Assembly: GCF_043099285.1 (NCBI RefSeq) | Contig: NZ_CP170723.1 | Coordinates: 1,240,001 to 1,304,000 of the forward strand | Direction of reading: 5' to 3' | Source: Oryzobacter telluris | GTDB lineage: Bacteria > Actinomycetota > Actinomycetes > Actinomycetales > Dermatophilaceae | DNA length: 64,000 bases | In this document: positions 37,020-46,500 of the stretch, in pieces | How the letters are laid out: every line of letters starts with the position of its first letter | How positions within the stretch are numbered: position 1 is the stretch's first letter | Position numbers and translations under genes: made by a program | Notes under the pieces: generated by a model | The model's database searches: none | Seen by the model: the letters and a program-made list of their open reading frames with translations, nothing else | Told to the model about the DNA's origin: nothing

Positions 37020-37069
37020 TCCTACCGCCTGGTCAGTGGGGTGATCACCCCGCGTACCAGGCGGTAGGT
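37020..37069. repeat. Family A palindromic element, copy 3
   Basis: The 22-bp arms pair with about four mismatches around TGATCA. The right half is closest to consensus. It is followed by CGCGATCGGGG, related to the tails of copies 1 and 4. It lies between convergent genes (DUF2306 and the importer ATPase). Confidence 0.9.
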
Positions 37070-37080
37070 CGCGATCGGGG

Positions 37081-38151
37081 TCAGTCGGTGGCGACGGCCA
37101 GGGCGGCGTCGCCGCGCGGGCTGAGCTTCACGGCGTCCCCGGGGCGGTAGAGGGTGACGTCGCTGTTCGACACCTGCACGGTGACGAGCTCGTCGGCGGC
37201 GGTGCGCACGATGACGCGGCCATGCCCACCGAGGAAGCTGGCGCTGACCACCGTTGCGGCAGAGGCGCCCTCGCCCTGCACCCGCTCGACCGTGACGCCC
37301 TCGGGCCGCACGAGGACGACCGCCTCCGGACCCGACGCCGACCCCGGCAGCAGAGGCACCGACCCCCCGAGGACGTGGGCGCGCCCGTCGTCGACGCGCC
37401 CCCGGATCCGGTTGGTGAGCCCGACGAAGTCGGCGACGAACGGGGTGCGCGGGGCGCTGTAGAGCTCGGCTGGAGCGGCCAGCTGCTCGAGCCTGCCCAC
37501 GGACATCACCCCGACCCGGTCGGCGACGGCGAGCGCCTCCTCCTGGTCGTGGGTGACGAACAGCGTGGTGGTGCCGACCTCGAGCTGGATGCGCCGGATC
37601 TCGTCGCGCAGCTGGGTGCGGACCTTGGCGTCGAGCGCCGAGAGCGGCTCGTCGAGGAGCAGCACCTGCGGCTCGATGGCGAGGGCGCGGGCGAGCGCCA
37701 CGCGCTGCTGCTGGCCACCCGACATCTGGTGGGCGAACTTGTCGGCGTGCTTGCCCAGGCCGACGAGCTCGAGCATCTCGGCCGCCCTCGAGCGCCGGGT
37801 CGCCTTGTCCTTCTTGCGCAGCTCGAGCCCGAACTCGACGTTCTGGCGGGCCGTCATGTGCGGGAAGAGGCTGTACGCCTGGAAGACCATCCCCATGTCG
37901 CGCTTGTTCGTCGGGATGCCGGTGACGTCGCGGCCGCCGACCTCGATGGTGCCGCTCGTGGGGTCGTCGAGGCCGGCCAGGCAGCGCAGGGCCGTGGTCT
38001 TGCCGCAGCCCGACGGTCCGAGGAGGGCGACGAGCTCGCCGGGCTCGAGGTGCAGGGTGAGGCCGTCGAGCGCCGCCACGCCGCTGTACACGCGGCGCAG
38101 GTCGGTGAGCTGGACGGCGGTTCCGGTCCGCGTGGGGGTGGCGGCGCTCAT
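37081..38151 (-). CDS. ABC importer ATP-binding protein
   Basis: A 356-residue ATPase with Walker A GPSGCGKTTALRC, Q-loop VFQAYSLFPHM, signature MSGGQQQRVALARAL, Walker B VLLLDEPLSALDAK and a C-terminal TOBE domain (about residues 270-356). It belongs to the group with iron(III), 2-aminoethylphosphonate, spermidine and thiamine importers. It overlaps the second permease gene by 4 bp. With the lipoprotein and two permeases, it forms a complete importer operon. Confidence 0.93.
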   Translation of the reverse strand: MSAATPTRTGTAVQLTDLRRVYSGVAALDGLTLHLEPGELVALLGPSGCGKTTALRCLAGLDDPTSGTIEVGGRDVTGIPTNKRDMGMVFQAYSLFPHMTARQNVEFGLELRKKDKATRRSRAAEMLELVGLGKHADKFAHQMSGGQQQRVALARALAIEPQVLLLDEPLSALDAKVRTQLRDEIRRIQLEVGTTTLFVTHDQEEALAVADRVGVMSVGRLEQLAAPAELYSAPRTPFVADFVGLTNRIRGRVDDGRAHVLGGSVPLLPGSASGPEAVVLVRPEGVTVERVQGEGASAATVVSASFLGGHGRVIVRTAADELVTVQVSNSDVTLYRPGDAVKLSPRGDAALAVATD

Positions 38152-38999
38152 GGGGTGGGCTCCTTGCGGCGACGGAGGCGGGAGAAGGGGGAGGAGCCGG
38201 CCGGGGCGCTGCCGACGAACGACATCGCGAACAGGATCAGCGCGACGAAGACGAGGGAGGCCAGGCCGACGGCGACCGAGATCTTGGCGTCGGACTTGCC
38301 GAGCTCGTACATGGCGACCTGGAGGTTCTTCTTGGAGAACAGGTTCGCCACGGTGAACTCACCGAGCACCAGCGCCACCGACAGGAACGAGGCGGACAGC
38401 ACGGCACTGCGCAGGTTCGGGAGGATGATGCGCCACATCACCGTGCCCCAGCCCGCCCCGAGGGAGCGGGCGGCCTCGGCGAGGGTGCGCACGTCGATGG
38501 AGCGCAGCCCGGCGTCGATCGACCGGTAGGCGTAGGGGAGGACGAGGATGACGTACGCGAGCCCGAGCCAGAGGGTCGAGGACCCGAGCAGGTAGTAGAC
38601 CCAGGCGTAGACCGGCGTCAGGCCGACGACGAGGACGATCGCCGGCACCGTGAGCGGCAACAGGCAGATGAACTCGACGGTGCGCGAGAGCCCGGGCAGG
38701 CGCAGGCGGACCCACGTCATCGTGGGCACGAGCAGCAGGAGCATGACGACGACCGTGATGGCGGCCAGCCCCAGCGAGGCGAGCAGCCCCTCCTTCAGGG
38801 CCGGGTACTCCAGCGAGATCTCCGAGAAGTCGGCCAGGGTGCGCCAGGTGTCGAGGGTGCGGCCGTTGCCGCCGGGGCCCTGCGTCGTGAAGTCGAGCAT
38901 GCTCAGCAGCGGCAGGGCGAAGAACGTCATCACGACGAGCAGCACGACCCAGCGGAAGACCCGCTGGCGGCGGTGGAACGCCTCACGCTGGCCGCTCAT
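38148..38999 (-). CDS. ABC importer permease 2
   Basis: A 283-residue protein with six membrane helices and the EAA loop EAARSLGAGWGTVMWRIILP that contacts the ATPase. The start is ATG 38999, overlapping the upstream permease stop by 4 bp. It resembles PotC/PhnV-type permeases. The C-terminus is short and basic (FSRLRRRKEPTP). Confidence 0.92.
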   Translation of the reverse strand: MSGQREAFHRRQRVFRWVVLLVVMTFFALPLLSMLDFTTQGPGGNGRTLDTWRTLADFSEISLEYPALKEGLLASLGLAAITVVVMLLLLVPTMTWVRLRLPGLSRTVEFICLLPLTVPAIVLVVGLTPVYAWVYYLLGSSTLWLGLAYVILVLPYAYRSIDAGLRSIDVRTLAEAARSLGAGWGTVMWRIILPNLRSAVLSASFLSVALVLGEFTVANLFSKKNLQVAMYELGKSDAKISVAVGLASLVFVALILFAMSFVGSAPAGSSPFSRLRRRKEPTP

Positions 39000-39892
39000 C
39001 GCTGCATCCAGCGGGAGGAGCGCTTGTCGAGCCACGCGTAGATGGCCATGACGATCGCGACGATGACGACCATCGCCAGCGCCATCGCCTTGCCCAGGTT
39101 CTCCTGGCCGAGCAGCACCTCGGAACGGAAGGTCGCCGCGATCTGCAGCGGGATGAGCGGCTGGCCCTGGGAGACCAGCGCCGCCGCCGTGGCGTACGCG
39201 GAGAAGGCGTTGGTGAACAGCAGCAGCGTCGCCCCGACGAAGGAGGGGAAGAGGATGGGCGCCGCGACCCGGCGCCAGTAGGTCCACGCCGTGCCGCCGA
39301 GGGTCTCGGTGGCCTCGCGCCACTGCGGGCGCAGCCCCTCGACCGCGGGGAGGAAGACGATGAGCATGAGCGGGATCTGGAAGTAGAGGTAGACGAGCAT
39401 CAGGCCCTTGTCCCACTCGTACAGCCAGAACCCGCTGCCGGTGTCGATGCCGACGCCGGCGAGCAGCTTGGTGATCAGTCCCGTGTTGGCGGCGAAGGAC
39501 GCCATGAACGCGAACGCCAGCGCGACACCGCCGAACTGGGCGAGGACGCCGCACACCGAGGTGACGAACCGCTTGGTGACCGACCCCGGGCGCGCGGTGC
39601 TCACGGCGTAGGCGAGCAGCCCGCCGAGCACCGCGCCGCCGAGCGCCGTGACCGCCGAGAGGATGAGCGACTGGGTCAGCCCGCGGACGACGGCCGGCTG
39701 GGTGAGTCCGGAGACGTTGCCGAGCGTCGGCCGGTTCGACCCGTCGAGGAACGCGCCCACGACGACGACGAGGGTCGGGATGAGGAGGAAGACCGTCGTG
39801 TACGCGAAGAACGGCACGACGCCCACGAGGGCGCCGGACGGCCGAAGCCGTCCGAGCGCCCCCGTGGAGCCGGTGCGAGCCCGGTCAGCCAA
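38996..39892 (-). CDS. ABC importer permease 1
   Basis: A 298-residue protein with about six membrane helices and the EAA loop EATETLGGTAWTYWRRVAAP. It appears to start at TTG 39892, overlapping the stop of the binding-protein gene by 8 bp (TTGGCTGA). The rare start plus overlap suggests translational coupling. It resembles PotB/PhnU-type permeases. Confidence 0.88.
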   Translation of the reverse strand: MADRARTGSTGALGRLRPSGALVGVVPFFAYTTVFLLIPTLVVVVGAFLDGSNRPTLGNVSGLTQPAVVRGLTQSLILSAVTALGGAVLGGLLAYAVSTARPGSVTKRFVTSVCGVLAQFGGVALAFAFMASFAANTGLITKLLAGVGIDTGSGFWLYEWDKGLMLVYLYFQIPLMLIVFLPAVEGLRPQWREATETLGGTAWTYWRRVAAPILFPSFVGATLLLFTNAFSAYATAAALVSQGQPLIPLQIAATFRSEVLLGQENLGKAMALAMVVIVAIVMAIYAWLDKRSSRWMQR

Positions 39893-41033
39893 CCGCGTTG
39901 GCCCAGTTCTCGGCGAGGTACTTCTTGCCCGAGTCCGAGTCGGCCTGCGTCGGGACCACCGGGGTGCCCTCGACGGCGGGCAGCGCCTCGGCTGCCGTCT
40001 TGTCGAGCGTGCCGGCCTTGTCCATCGCGTCGAAGCGGACCGGACGGGCGCCGCCCTTGAGCCAGAGGTTCTGGCCCTCGTCGCTGTACAGGTACTCCTG
40101 CCACAGTCGCGCTGCAGCCGGGTGCGGGGCGTCGGCGTTGACGGCCTGGTAGTAGTAGCCGGCGACGACGGCCTCCTTGGGCACGACGACCTTCCACGTG
40201 GGGAGCTTGGCCGAGAGCGAGGCGTTGAGGTAGTCCCAGTCGATGACGAGCGGGGTCTGGCCGGACTCGACGGTGGCCGGGGTGGGGTCGACCGGGAGGA
40301 AGTTGCCCGCGCCCTTGAGCTGCTTGAAGAAGTCGACGCCCTTGGCGAGGTCGCCGGCCGAGCCGCCCTGGGCGATCGCGACCATCTGCACGCCCGCGAA
40401 GGCCGCGCCGGCCTCGGTGGGGTTGCCGTTGAGGGCGACCTTGCCCTTGTAGTCGGCCTTGAGCAGGTCGGCGACGCTCGTGGGAGCAGGGACCTTGGCC
40501 GAGTCGTAGCCGATGCTCATGTAGCCGCCGTAGTCGTTGATCCAGGTGCCGTCGGCGTCCTTGAAGTCGGCGGGGACGTCGTCCCACGTGGCGACCTTGT
40601 ACTTGGCGAACATGTCGGTGTTCGCGAGGGCGACCGCGGCACCGAGGTCGAAGACGTCGGGGGCACCGCTCTGGCCCTTGAGGCGCTTGGCGGTGGCGAT
40701 CTCGTCGGCGCTGCTGGCGTCGGGCTGGTCGCTCGTCACCTTGATCTCGGGGTACTTGGCCGAGAAGCCCTTGATGACCTCGCCGTAGTTGGCCCAGTCC
40801 GGGGGCAGGGCGATGACGTTGAGCGCGCCCTCCTTCTTGGCCGCCGCGACGAGGGCCTCCATGCCCCCGAGGTCGGCGGCGGAGGTCGCCGTCTTGGCGT
40901 CGGAGCCGCCGGCCGAGCCGGAGGCGGTGCTGCCTCCACCGCTCTCGCTGGGCGGGGAGCAGGCGACGAGGGCGACCGCGACGAGCCCGGCGGCCGCCAG
41001 GGCCCCGGTGCGCCGGCCGAAGTGGTGGGACAT
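39885..41033 (-). CDS. ABC importer substrate-binding lipoprotein
   Basis: A 382-residue protein with a signal peptide GRRTGALAAAGLVAVAL and lipobox VAC, then a Ser/Gly-rich linker and a family 1 solute-binding fold (AAAKKEGALNVIALPPDWANY, ending ENWANAVG). An AGGAGG site lies 8 bp before ATG 41033. It resembles binding proteins for 2-aminoethylphosphonate, polyamines or Fe(III), but no ligand can be assigned from sequence alone. It is first in the importer operon. Confidence 0.9.
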   Translation of the reverse strand: MSHHFGRRTGALAAAGLVAVALVACSPPSESGGGSTASGSAGGSDAKTATSAADLGGMEALVAAAKKEGALNVIALPPDWANYGEVIKGFSAKYPEIKVTSDQPDASSADEIATAKRLKGQSGAPDVFDLGAAVALANTDMFAKYKVATWDDVPADFKDADGTWINDYGGYMSIGYDSAKVPAPTSVADLLKADYKGKVALNGNPTEAGAAFAGVQMVAIAQGGSAGDLAKGVDFFKQLKGAGNFLPVDPTPATVESGQTPLVIDWDYLNASLSAKLPTWKVVVPKEAVVAGYYYQAVNADAPHPAAARLWQEYLYSDEGQNLWLKGGARPVRFDAMDKAGTLDKTAAEALPAVEGTPVVPTQADSDSGKKYLAENWANAVG

Positions 41034-41256
41034 GAGCTGGACCTCCTGAGGGGTTCGGCGCGAGCCATCGAGCGGCGTCGCTCCTTGAGCGCACTGTAGG
41101 GACATTCGTGAAGGTACGGAACAGCACCATTGGGCATTTCGCGTGTTCGTTCCCGGGTCGTGACCTGCGCGTCCTCCTCCCGACGCCTGGTCGTTGCGTC
41201 CTGCGCACCACCCGGTGGTCGGCCCCGTCGCGACCCAGCGCCGCACCCTCATCGCG

Positions 41257-41306
41257 CACTACCGCCTGGTACGCGGGGCGATCACCCCCCGTACCGGGCG
41301 GTAGCA
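41257..41306. repeat. Family A palindromic element, copy 4
   Basis: The 22-bp arms pair with about four mismatches around CGATCA. The tail CGCGATGGAGGGGCG is the same as in copy 1. It lies in the 316-bp divergent gap between the importer operon (starts 41033) and the LpdA-like gene (starts 41350). I see no other clear site in this gap beyond the importer ribosome site. Confidence 0.9.
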
Positions 41307-41349
41307 CGCGATGGAGGGGCGTGGGGCCGCCCGCGCGGTGAATGGTTGG

Positions 41350-42762
41350 ATGGGGCCCGTGAACGCGCGGTCGAGCAGAGTCGTCATCCTCGGCGGAGGG
41401 CCCGGTGGCTACGAGGCCGCGCTCGTCGCCGCCCACCTCGGGGCCGAGGTCACCGTGGTCGAGCGCGACGGCCTGGGCGGTGCGGCCGTCCTCACCGACT
41501 GCGTCCCCAGCAAGGCGCTCATCGCCACCGCCGACTACATGAGCGAGTTCGAGACCGCCGCCGACCTCGGGGTCCACCTCGAGGACGCCGAGGGCGACGA
41601 GGTCTCCGACGCCGTCGCCGAGCTCGGCGAGGTCAACCGCCGCGTCCTCGCGCTCGCCGCCGCGCAGAGCGCCGACATCACCACCCGCCTCACCGAGGTC
41701 GGCGTGCGCCTGCTGCGCGGGTCGGCCACGCTGACCTCCCCGACCGCCGTCCACGTCGACGGCGCCGACGGGCCCCTCGACCTCGAGGCCGACGTCGTCC
41801 TCCTTGCCACCGGCGCCTCCCCGCGGGTCATGGACACCGCGCAGCCCGACGGCGAGCGCATCCTCACCTGGCAGCAGATCTACGACCTCGACACCCTGCC
41901 CGAGCGGCTCGTCGTCGTCGGGTCCGGTGTCACGGGCGCCGAGCTCGCGCAGGCCTACCTCGGCCTGGGCTCGGAGGTGGTCCTCGTCTCCTCGCGCGAC
42001 CGGGTCCTGCCCGGCGAGGACCCCGACGCCGCCACCGTCATCGAGGACGTCTTCACCAAGCGCGGGATGGAGGTGCTCGGCCGGTCGCGGATGGCGGCGG
42101 TCGAGCGCACCGCCGACGGCGTCGTGGTGCGGCTCGAGGACGGCCGGGAGGTCCTGGGCTCGCACGCCCTGCTCGCCGTCGGGTCGGTGCCGCAGACGCG
42201 TGGCATCGGGCTGGAGGAGAACGGGATCGAGCTGTCCCCGTCGGGCCACGTCGTCGTCGACCGGGTGTCGCGCACGTCGGTCCGTGGGGTCTACGCGGCG
42301 GGCGACTGCACGGGCGTGCTGCCCCTGGCGTCGGTCGCGGCGATGCAGGGGCGCATCGCGATGTCGCACGCGCTGGGTGATGCCGTGGCGCCGCTGTCGC
42401 TCGGCGTCGTCTCGGCCAACATCTTCACCGACCCTGAGATCGCCACGGTCGGCGTCTCGCAGAAGGACCTCGACGAGGGGCGGGCCGACGCCGACGTCCT
42501 CATGCTGCCCCTGGCGCGCAACGCCCGGGCCAAGATGCTCGGCATCACCGACGGGTTCGTCAAGCTGTTCGCGCAGAAGGGGTCGGGCGCCGTGGTCGGG
42601 GGAGTGGTCGTCGCGCCCCGCGCCTCCGAGCTGATCTTCCCGGTGACCCTCGCGGTGCAGCACCGGCTCAACGTCGACCAGGTCGCCTCGACCTTCACGG
42701 TGTACCCGTCGCTGTCCGGCTCCATCGCCGAGGCCGCGCGACGCCTGCACGTCACCGGCTGA
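41350..42762 (+). CDS. lpdA: Flavoprotein disulfide reductase family NAD(P)H-quinone reductase (LpdA-like)
   Basis: A 470-residue two-dinucleotide-domain flavoprotein. FAD-binding GGGPGGYEAALVAAHLG is near the N-terminus, followed by GGAAVLTDCVPSKALIATA. The position of the first redox cysteine of lipoamide dehydrogenase is missing (GGAAV in place of GGTCL), so only one cysteine of the pair remains. This is the pattern of M. tuberculosis LpdA (Rv3303c), reported as a quinone reductase. VVGSGVTGAELAQ binds NAD(P)H. ATG 41350 was chosen, downstream of the hairpin; GTG 41359 is possible. Confidence 0.9.
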   Translation: MGPVNARSSRVVILGGGPGGYEAALVAAHLGAEVTVVERDGLGGAAVLTDCVPSKALIATADYMSEFETAADLGVHLEDAEGDEVSDAVAELGEVNRRVLALAAAQSADITTRLTEVGVRLLRGSATLTSPTAVHVDGADGPLDLEADVVLLATGASPRVMDTAQPDGERILTWQQIYDLDTLPERLVVVGSGVTGAELAQAYLGLGSEVVLVSSRDRVLPGEDPDAATVIEDVFTKRGMEVLGRSRMAAVERTADGVVVRLEDGREVLGSHALLAVGSVPQTRGIGLEENGIELSPSGHVVVDRVSRTSVRGVYAAGDCTGVLPLASVAAMQGRIAMSHALGDAVAPLSLGVVSANIFTDPEIATVGVSQKDLDEGRADADVLMLPLARNARAKMLGITDGFVKLFAQKGSGAVVGGVVVAPRASELIFPVTLAVQHRLNVDQVASTFTVYPSLSGSIAEAARRLHVTG

Positions 42763-42848
42763 ACCCGGCGGCTGATACCCCGGTGATACCGCGGTGGTGA
42801 CCGTGGCTGCAGCGGGGCCACCGGGGCCCCGGACACCAGGAGGCCACC

Positions 42849-43466
42849 GTGACCCTCGCACCCGACAGCCCGCCCCCCTCGCGCTCGGCTGCCCGCCACG
42901 CCGGCCGCGGCCTCGTCGCCCTCGCCGCCGCGACAGGGCTCTGGGGAGCTGCCGCGGCCTCCGCCGTGGCCGAGCCCGCCGGCGTCACCCACCTGTTGTT
43001 CTCCTACGAGCACGTCGAGCAGGAGATCGGCGAGTGCCTGCAGGTTCCCTTCCCGATCCGCCACGACGGCACGTCGAACGTGGTGATGCAGAGCCGGACC
43101 CGCGCGGGGCTGGACTACTTCTCCCTGCGCTACAACACGCACGACGTCTACACCAACGTCGCGACGGGTGGGTCGTTCACCGCGAACGAGGTCGTGCGCG
43201 AGGCGGACGCCCACCTCACCGACAACGGGGACGGGACGATCACCGTGGAGTACACCTCGAAGCGGACGGTCACCGTGCACACCCCGTCCGGGGCCCTGTT
43301 CGGCGTGGACTCGGGGAGGGTCACCGGCACGGTGCACCTCGCCGTCAACGACCCGGCCGACCCCGAGGACGACGAGGTGATCTCCGAGGAGGTGTCCGAG
43401 CCGGGTGGGGTGTCCGGCCTCGGTGGCTTCGACCTGTGCGCGGTCGCCGTGACGCTGCTCGGCTGA
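42849..43466 (+). CDS. Secreted protein of unknown function
   Basis: A 205-residue protein starting at GTG 42849. A signal peptide (about residues 15-45, ending ASAVAEPAG) precedes a Val/Thr-rich, probably beta-structured domain with LTDNGDGTITVEYTSKRTVTV and cysteines in GECLQVPF and FDLCAVAV. Family not recognised. It is 90 bp upstream of the large SARP/STAND gene, but a hairpin between them argues for separate transcription. Confidence 0.68.
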   Translation: MTLAPDSPPPSRSAARHAGRGLVALAAATGLWGAAAASAVAEPAGVTHLLFSYEHVEQEIGECLQVPFPIRHDGTSNVVMQSRTRAGLDYFSLRYNTHDVYTNVATGGSFTANEVVREADAHLTDNGDGTITVEYTSKRTVTVHTPSGALFGVDSGRVTGTVHLAVNDPADPEDDEVISEEVSEPGGVSGLGGFDLCAVAVTLLG

Positions 43467-43501
43467 CCGGCCGGCACGGTGGCACGTGCGCAGCAGGCCG
43501 A

Positions 43502-43536
43502 CCGGGTGGGTGCCGCACTCGTTGACACCCACCCGG
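43502..43536. terminator. Hairpin upstream of the SARP/STAND gene
   Basis: CCGGGTGGGTG (43502-43512) and complement (43526-43536) form a perfect 11-bp stem with a 13-bp loop, ending 20 bp before the GTG of the next gene. It could terminate the secreted-protein transcript or act as an operator for the SARP gene. Confidence 0.5.
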
Positions 43537-43556
43537 GGCCTCGACACAGTGGGCGC

Positions 43557-46500
43557 GTGCGGGTCGGCGTCCTCGGTCCCCTGGAGGTCGACGGGGGTGC
43601 GGTGTCCCTCGGTCCCCGGGACCGGGCGGCGCTCCTGGTCCTCGTGCTCCGCCAGGGGTCGCCCGTCCGCCCCGACACCATCGCGGAGGCGCTGTGGGGG
43701 GAGGACCCTCCGGCGTCCGCCGCCAAGGTGGTGCAGGGGTGCGTGGTCCGGCTGCGCCGCGCCCTCGGGCCGTCCAGCATCGAGACGGTCGACGGGGGCT
43801 ACCGGCTCCAGCTGCACCGGGACGAGGTCGACGCCGTGCAGTTCGAGGAGCTGGCGGGCCGCGCCCGCGCCCTGCTCGCGCAGGGGCAGCCCGACCGCGC
43901 CCACTACCTCCTCACCCGGGCGACCGACCTCTGGAGGGGGGAGCCGTTCGCCGACCTCGACGGGTGGGAACCCGCCCGCATCGAGTCCGAGCGGCTCCTC
44001 GAGGAGCGGCGTGACGCCGAGGACCTGGCGGCCGAGGTGGACCTCGCCCTCGGCCGCCACGAGGAGGTCGCCACCCGTGGCACCGCCCTGGTGCGCGAGC
44101 AGCCGACGCGCGAGCAGCGGTGGGCGGCCCTCGCCCTCGCCCAGTACCGGTGCGGTCGCCAGGCCGACGCCCTGGCGACGCTGCAGCGGGCCCGCGCCCT
44201 CCTCGTCACCGAGCTCGGCCTCGACCCGGGGCCCGCGCTCGCCGCCCTCGAGCAGGCGGTCCTGCGACAGGACCCCTCGCTCGACCCTCCGGAGGTGCTC
44301 GACTCCCCCGGCGAGACCTGTCCCTACCCGGGGCTGCTCGCCCACGAGGCGGAGGACGCCGCGGCGTTCTTCGGCAGGGAGGCCGACGTCGCGGCCGGCC
44401 TGCACCGCCTCGACGAGACCGGGGTGCTCGCCGTCGTCGGGCCGTCCGGGTGCGGCAAGTCCTCGCTGCTACGGGCCGGGGTTGCGGCGGCGCTGCTCGC
44501 CGACGGCCAGCTGGTCACGGTGCTCACGCCGGGGCCGGAGCCGCTCACCGCCGTCGATGGGGTCCGCCTGGGGAGGCGCACGGCCCTCGTCGTCGACCAG
44601 TGCGAGGAGGTCTTCGCCGCCCATCCCGACCAGGTGCGCCAGTTCCTCGCGGTCCTGGCCGACCACCACCGGCGCGGCGGTCTCCTCGTCATCGGCCTGC
44701 GGGCCGACCGGATCGGCGAGCTCTCGGCGCACACCCACCTCGCCCGGCTCGTGGAGACGGGGCTCCACCTCCTCGGCCCGTTGTCGGTCGAGGGGCTGCG
44801 GGAGGCGGTGGAGGGACCGGCCGCCCAGGCGGGCCTGCGGCTGGAGGACGGCCTCGTCGAGCTGCTCGTGCGCGACGTCGAGGGGGAGCCCGGAGCCCTG
44901 CCCCTGCTGTCCCACGTCCTGCGCCGCACGTGGGAGCTGAGGGAGGGGCGCACGCTCACCGTCGCTGCCTACCGCTCGACCGGTGGGGTGCGCGAGGCCG
45001 TGGCCCAGTCGGCGGAGGAGCTGTTCCGCTCCCTCGGGGCCGAGGACCGGGTCGTGCTGCGCGAGCTGATGACCCGGCTGGTCACCACCGGGGAGAACGG
45101 GGGTCCCGTCCGCACCCGCGTGCCCCGCCGGGCGGTCGACCGCGACGTGGGTCGGCGCGACCTCGTGGAGCGGCTCGTCGTCGCCCGGCTGCTCAGCGCC
45201 GACGCCGACTCGGTCGAGGTCGCGCACGAGTCGCTCGCCGTCGCCTGGCCGCGGCTGCGGTCGTGGCTGGACGAGGACGTCGACGGCCAGCGCATCCTGC
45301 GCCACCTGTCGGTCGCGGCGCAGACCTGGGCGGCGCTGGGCCGCCCGGAGAGCGAGCTGTACCGGGGCGTGCGACAGGTCCGGGCCGGCGAGTGGGTCGC
45401 GCGGACCCACCCGGTGCTGGCCGACGACGAGCTGGACTTCCTCGCGGCCTCGGCGGCGCTCGCCGACCGCGAGCAGCGGGCGACCGAGGAGCAGGTGCGT
45501 CACGAGCGACGCGCCAACCGGCGGCTGCGGGCCGGCCTCGTCGCCACCGTCGTGCTGGCGCTCCTCGCGACGACGGCCGGGGTGTTCGCCTCCCTCGCCT
45601 CGCGACGGGCCGACGCCGCGGCCACCTCCTCCGACGCCCGGCGCCTCGGCGCCGAGGCCCTGCGCTCCAAGGACCTCGACACCGCGCTGCTGCTGTCGGT
45701 CGCCGGGATGCGGCTCGACGCGTCGCCGGACACGCGGGCCAACCTCCTCGCCACGCTCGACCGGGCCCCGGACCTGGTGCGGATGGCGCGCACCCCGCGC
45801 CTCGTGGGCCTCGCCCTCAGTCCCCGGGCCGGCCTGGTCCTCGCCCAGGCACCCGACGAGGGCCTCGTCGTGCGACGGGCCGACACGTTGGCCCCGGTGT
45901 CGGTCCACGCCGACCTGCGCGGCGCCGCCGTCGTCGTCTCCCCGGACGGGGCGACGGCCGTGGCGACCCCGATGGCCGACCTCGTCGAGCGAGGGGTCGT
46001 CCCCGCGGTGGTGGTCCTCGACCCCGACGGCTCGGTGGCCGCCGAGCAGCTCGGGGGCATCCCCGCTGGGCGCTACGCCCAGCAGAACGTCTCGATCGGA
46101 CCGGACTCCCGGTGGCTCGGCGTGACCCTGCTGGCGATGGACGGTGACGCGGCGCCCCTCGTGGGGGTGTGGGACCTCACCGCCCGCTCCCGGCCCGTGG
46201 CCCTGCTCGAGCCCGGCGACCAGGCGGAGCGGCCCCTGGTCGCGGCCGGGGGGCGGTCGCTGTGGACCTCCGGGGGAGGGGCGCTGCGGGAGACCGCGCT
46301 GCCCTCCGGTCGGGTGGTGCGGACGCTGACCCCGCAGGCGCTCGACCTCGGCACCGTCGACGACCCCTTCGCCATCTCGCCCGACGGCTCCACCCTCGTG
46401 GTGGCGGCGGGCACCCAGCTCGCCTTCGTGGACACCGCAGGCGCGCACGTGCGCCACGTGGTGCCGGTGGTCGGGGGGGTCGACCGCGTCGCGTTCTCCG

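Noticed and set aside
40900..41350. Riboswitch upstream of the ABC importer
   Set aside because: I could not identify conserved riboswitch core sequences in the leader; only a ribosome site and the family A element are visible.
39676..42861. A 1061-codon open frame on the minus strand across the binding-protein and LpdA genes
   Set aside because: It runs antisense to lpdA and in another frame of the importer genes, with low-complexity Arg/Gly/Asp-rich translation. Long stop-free shadows are expected at this GC content.
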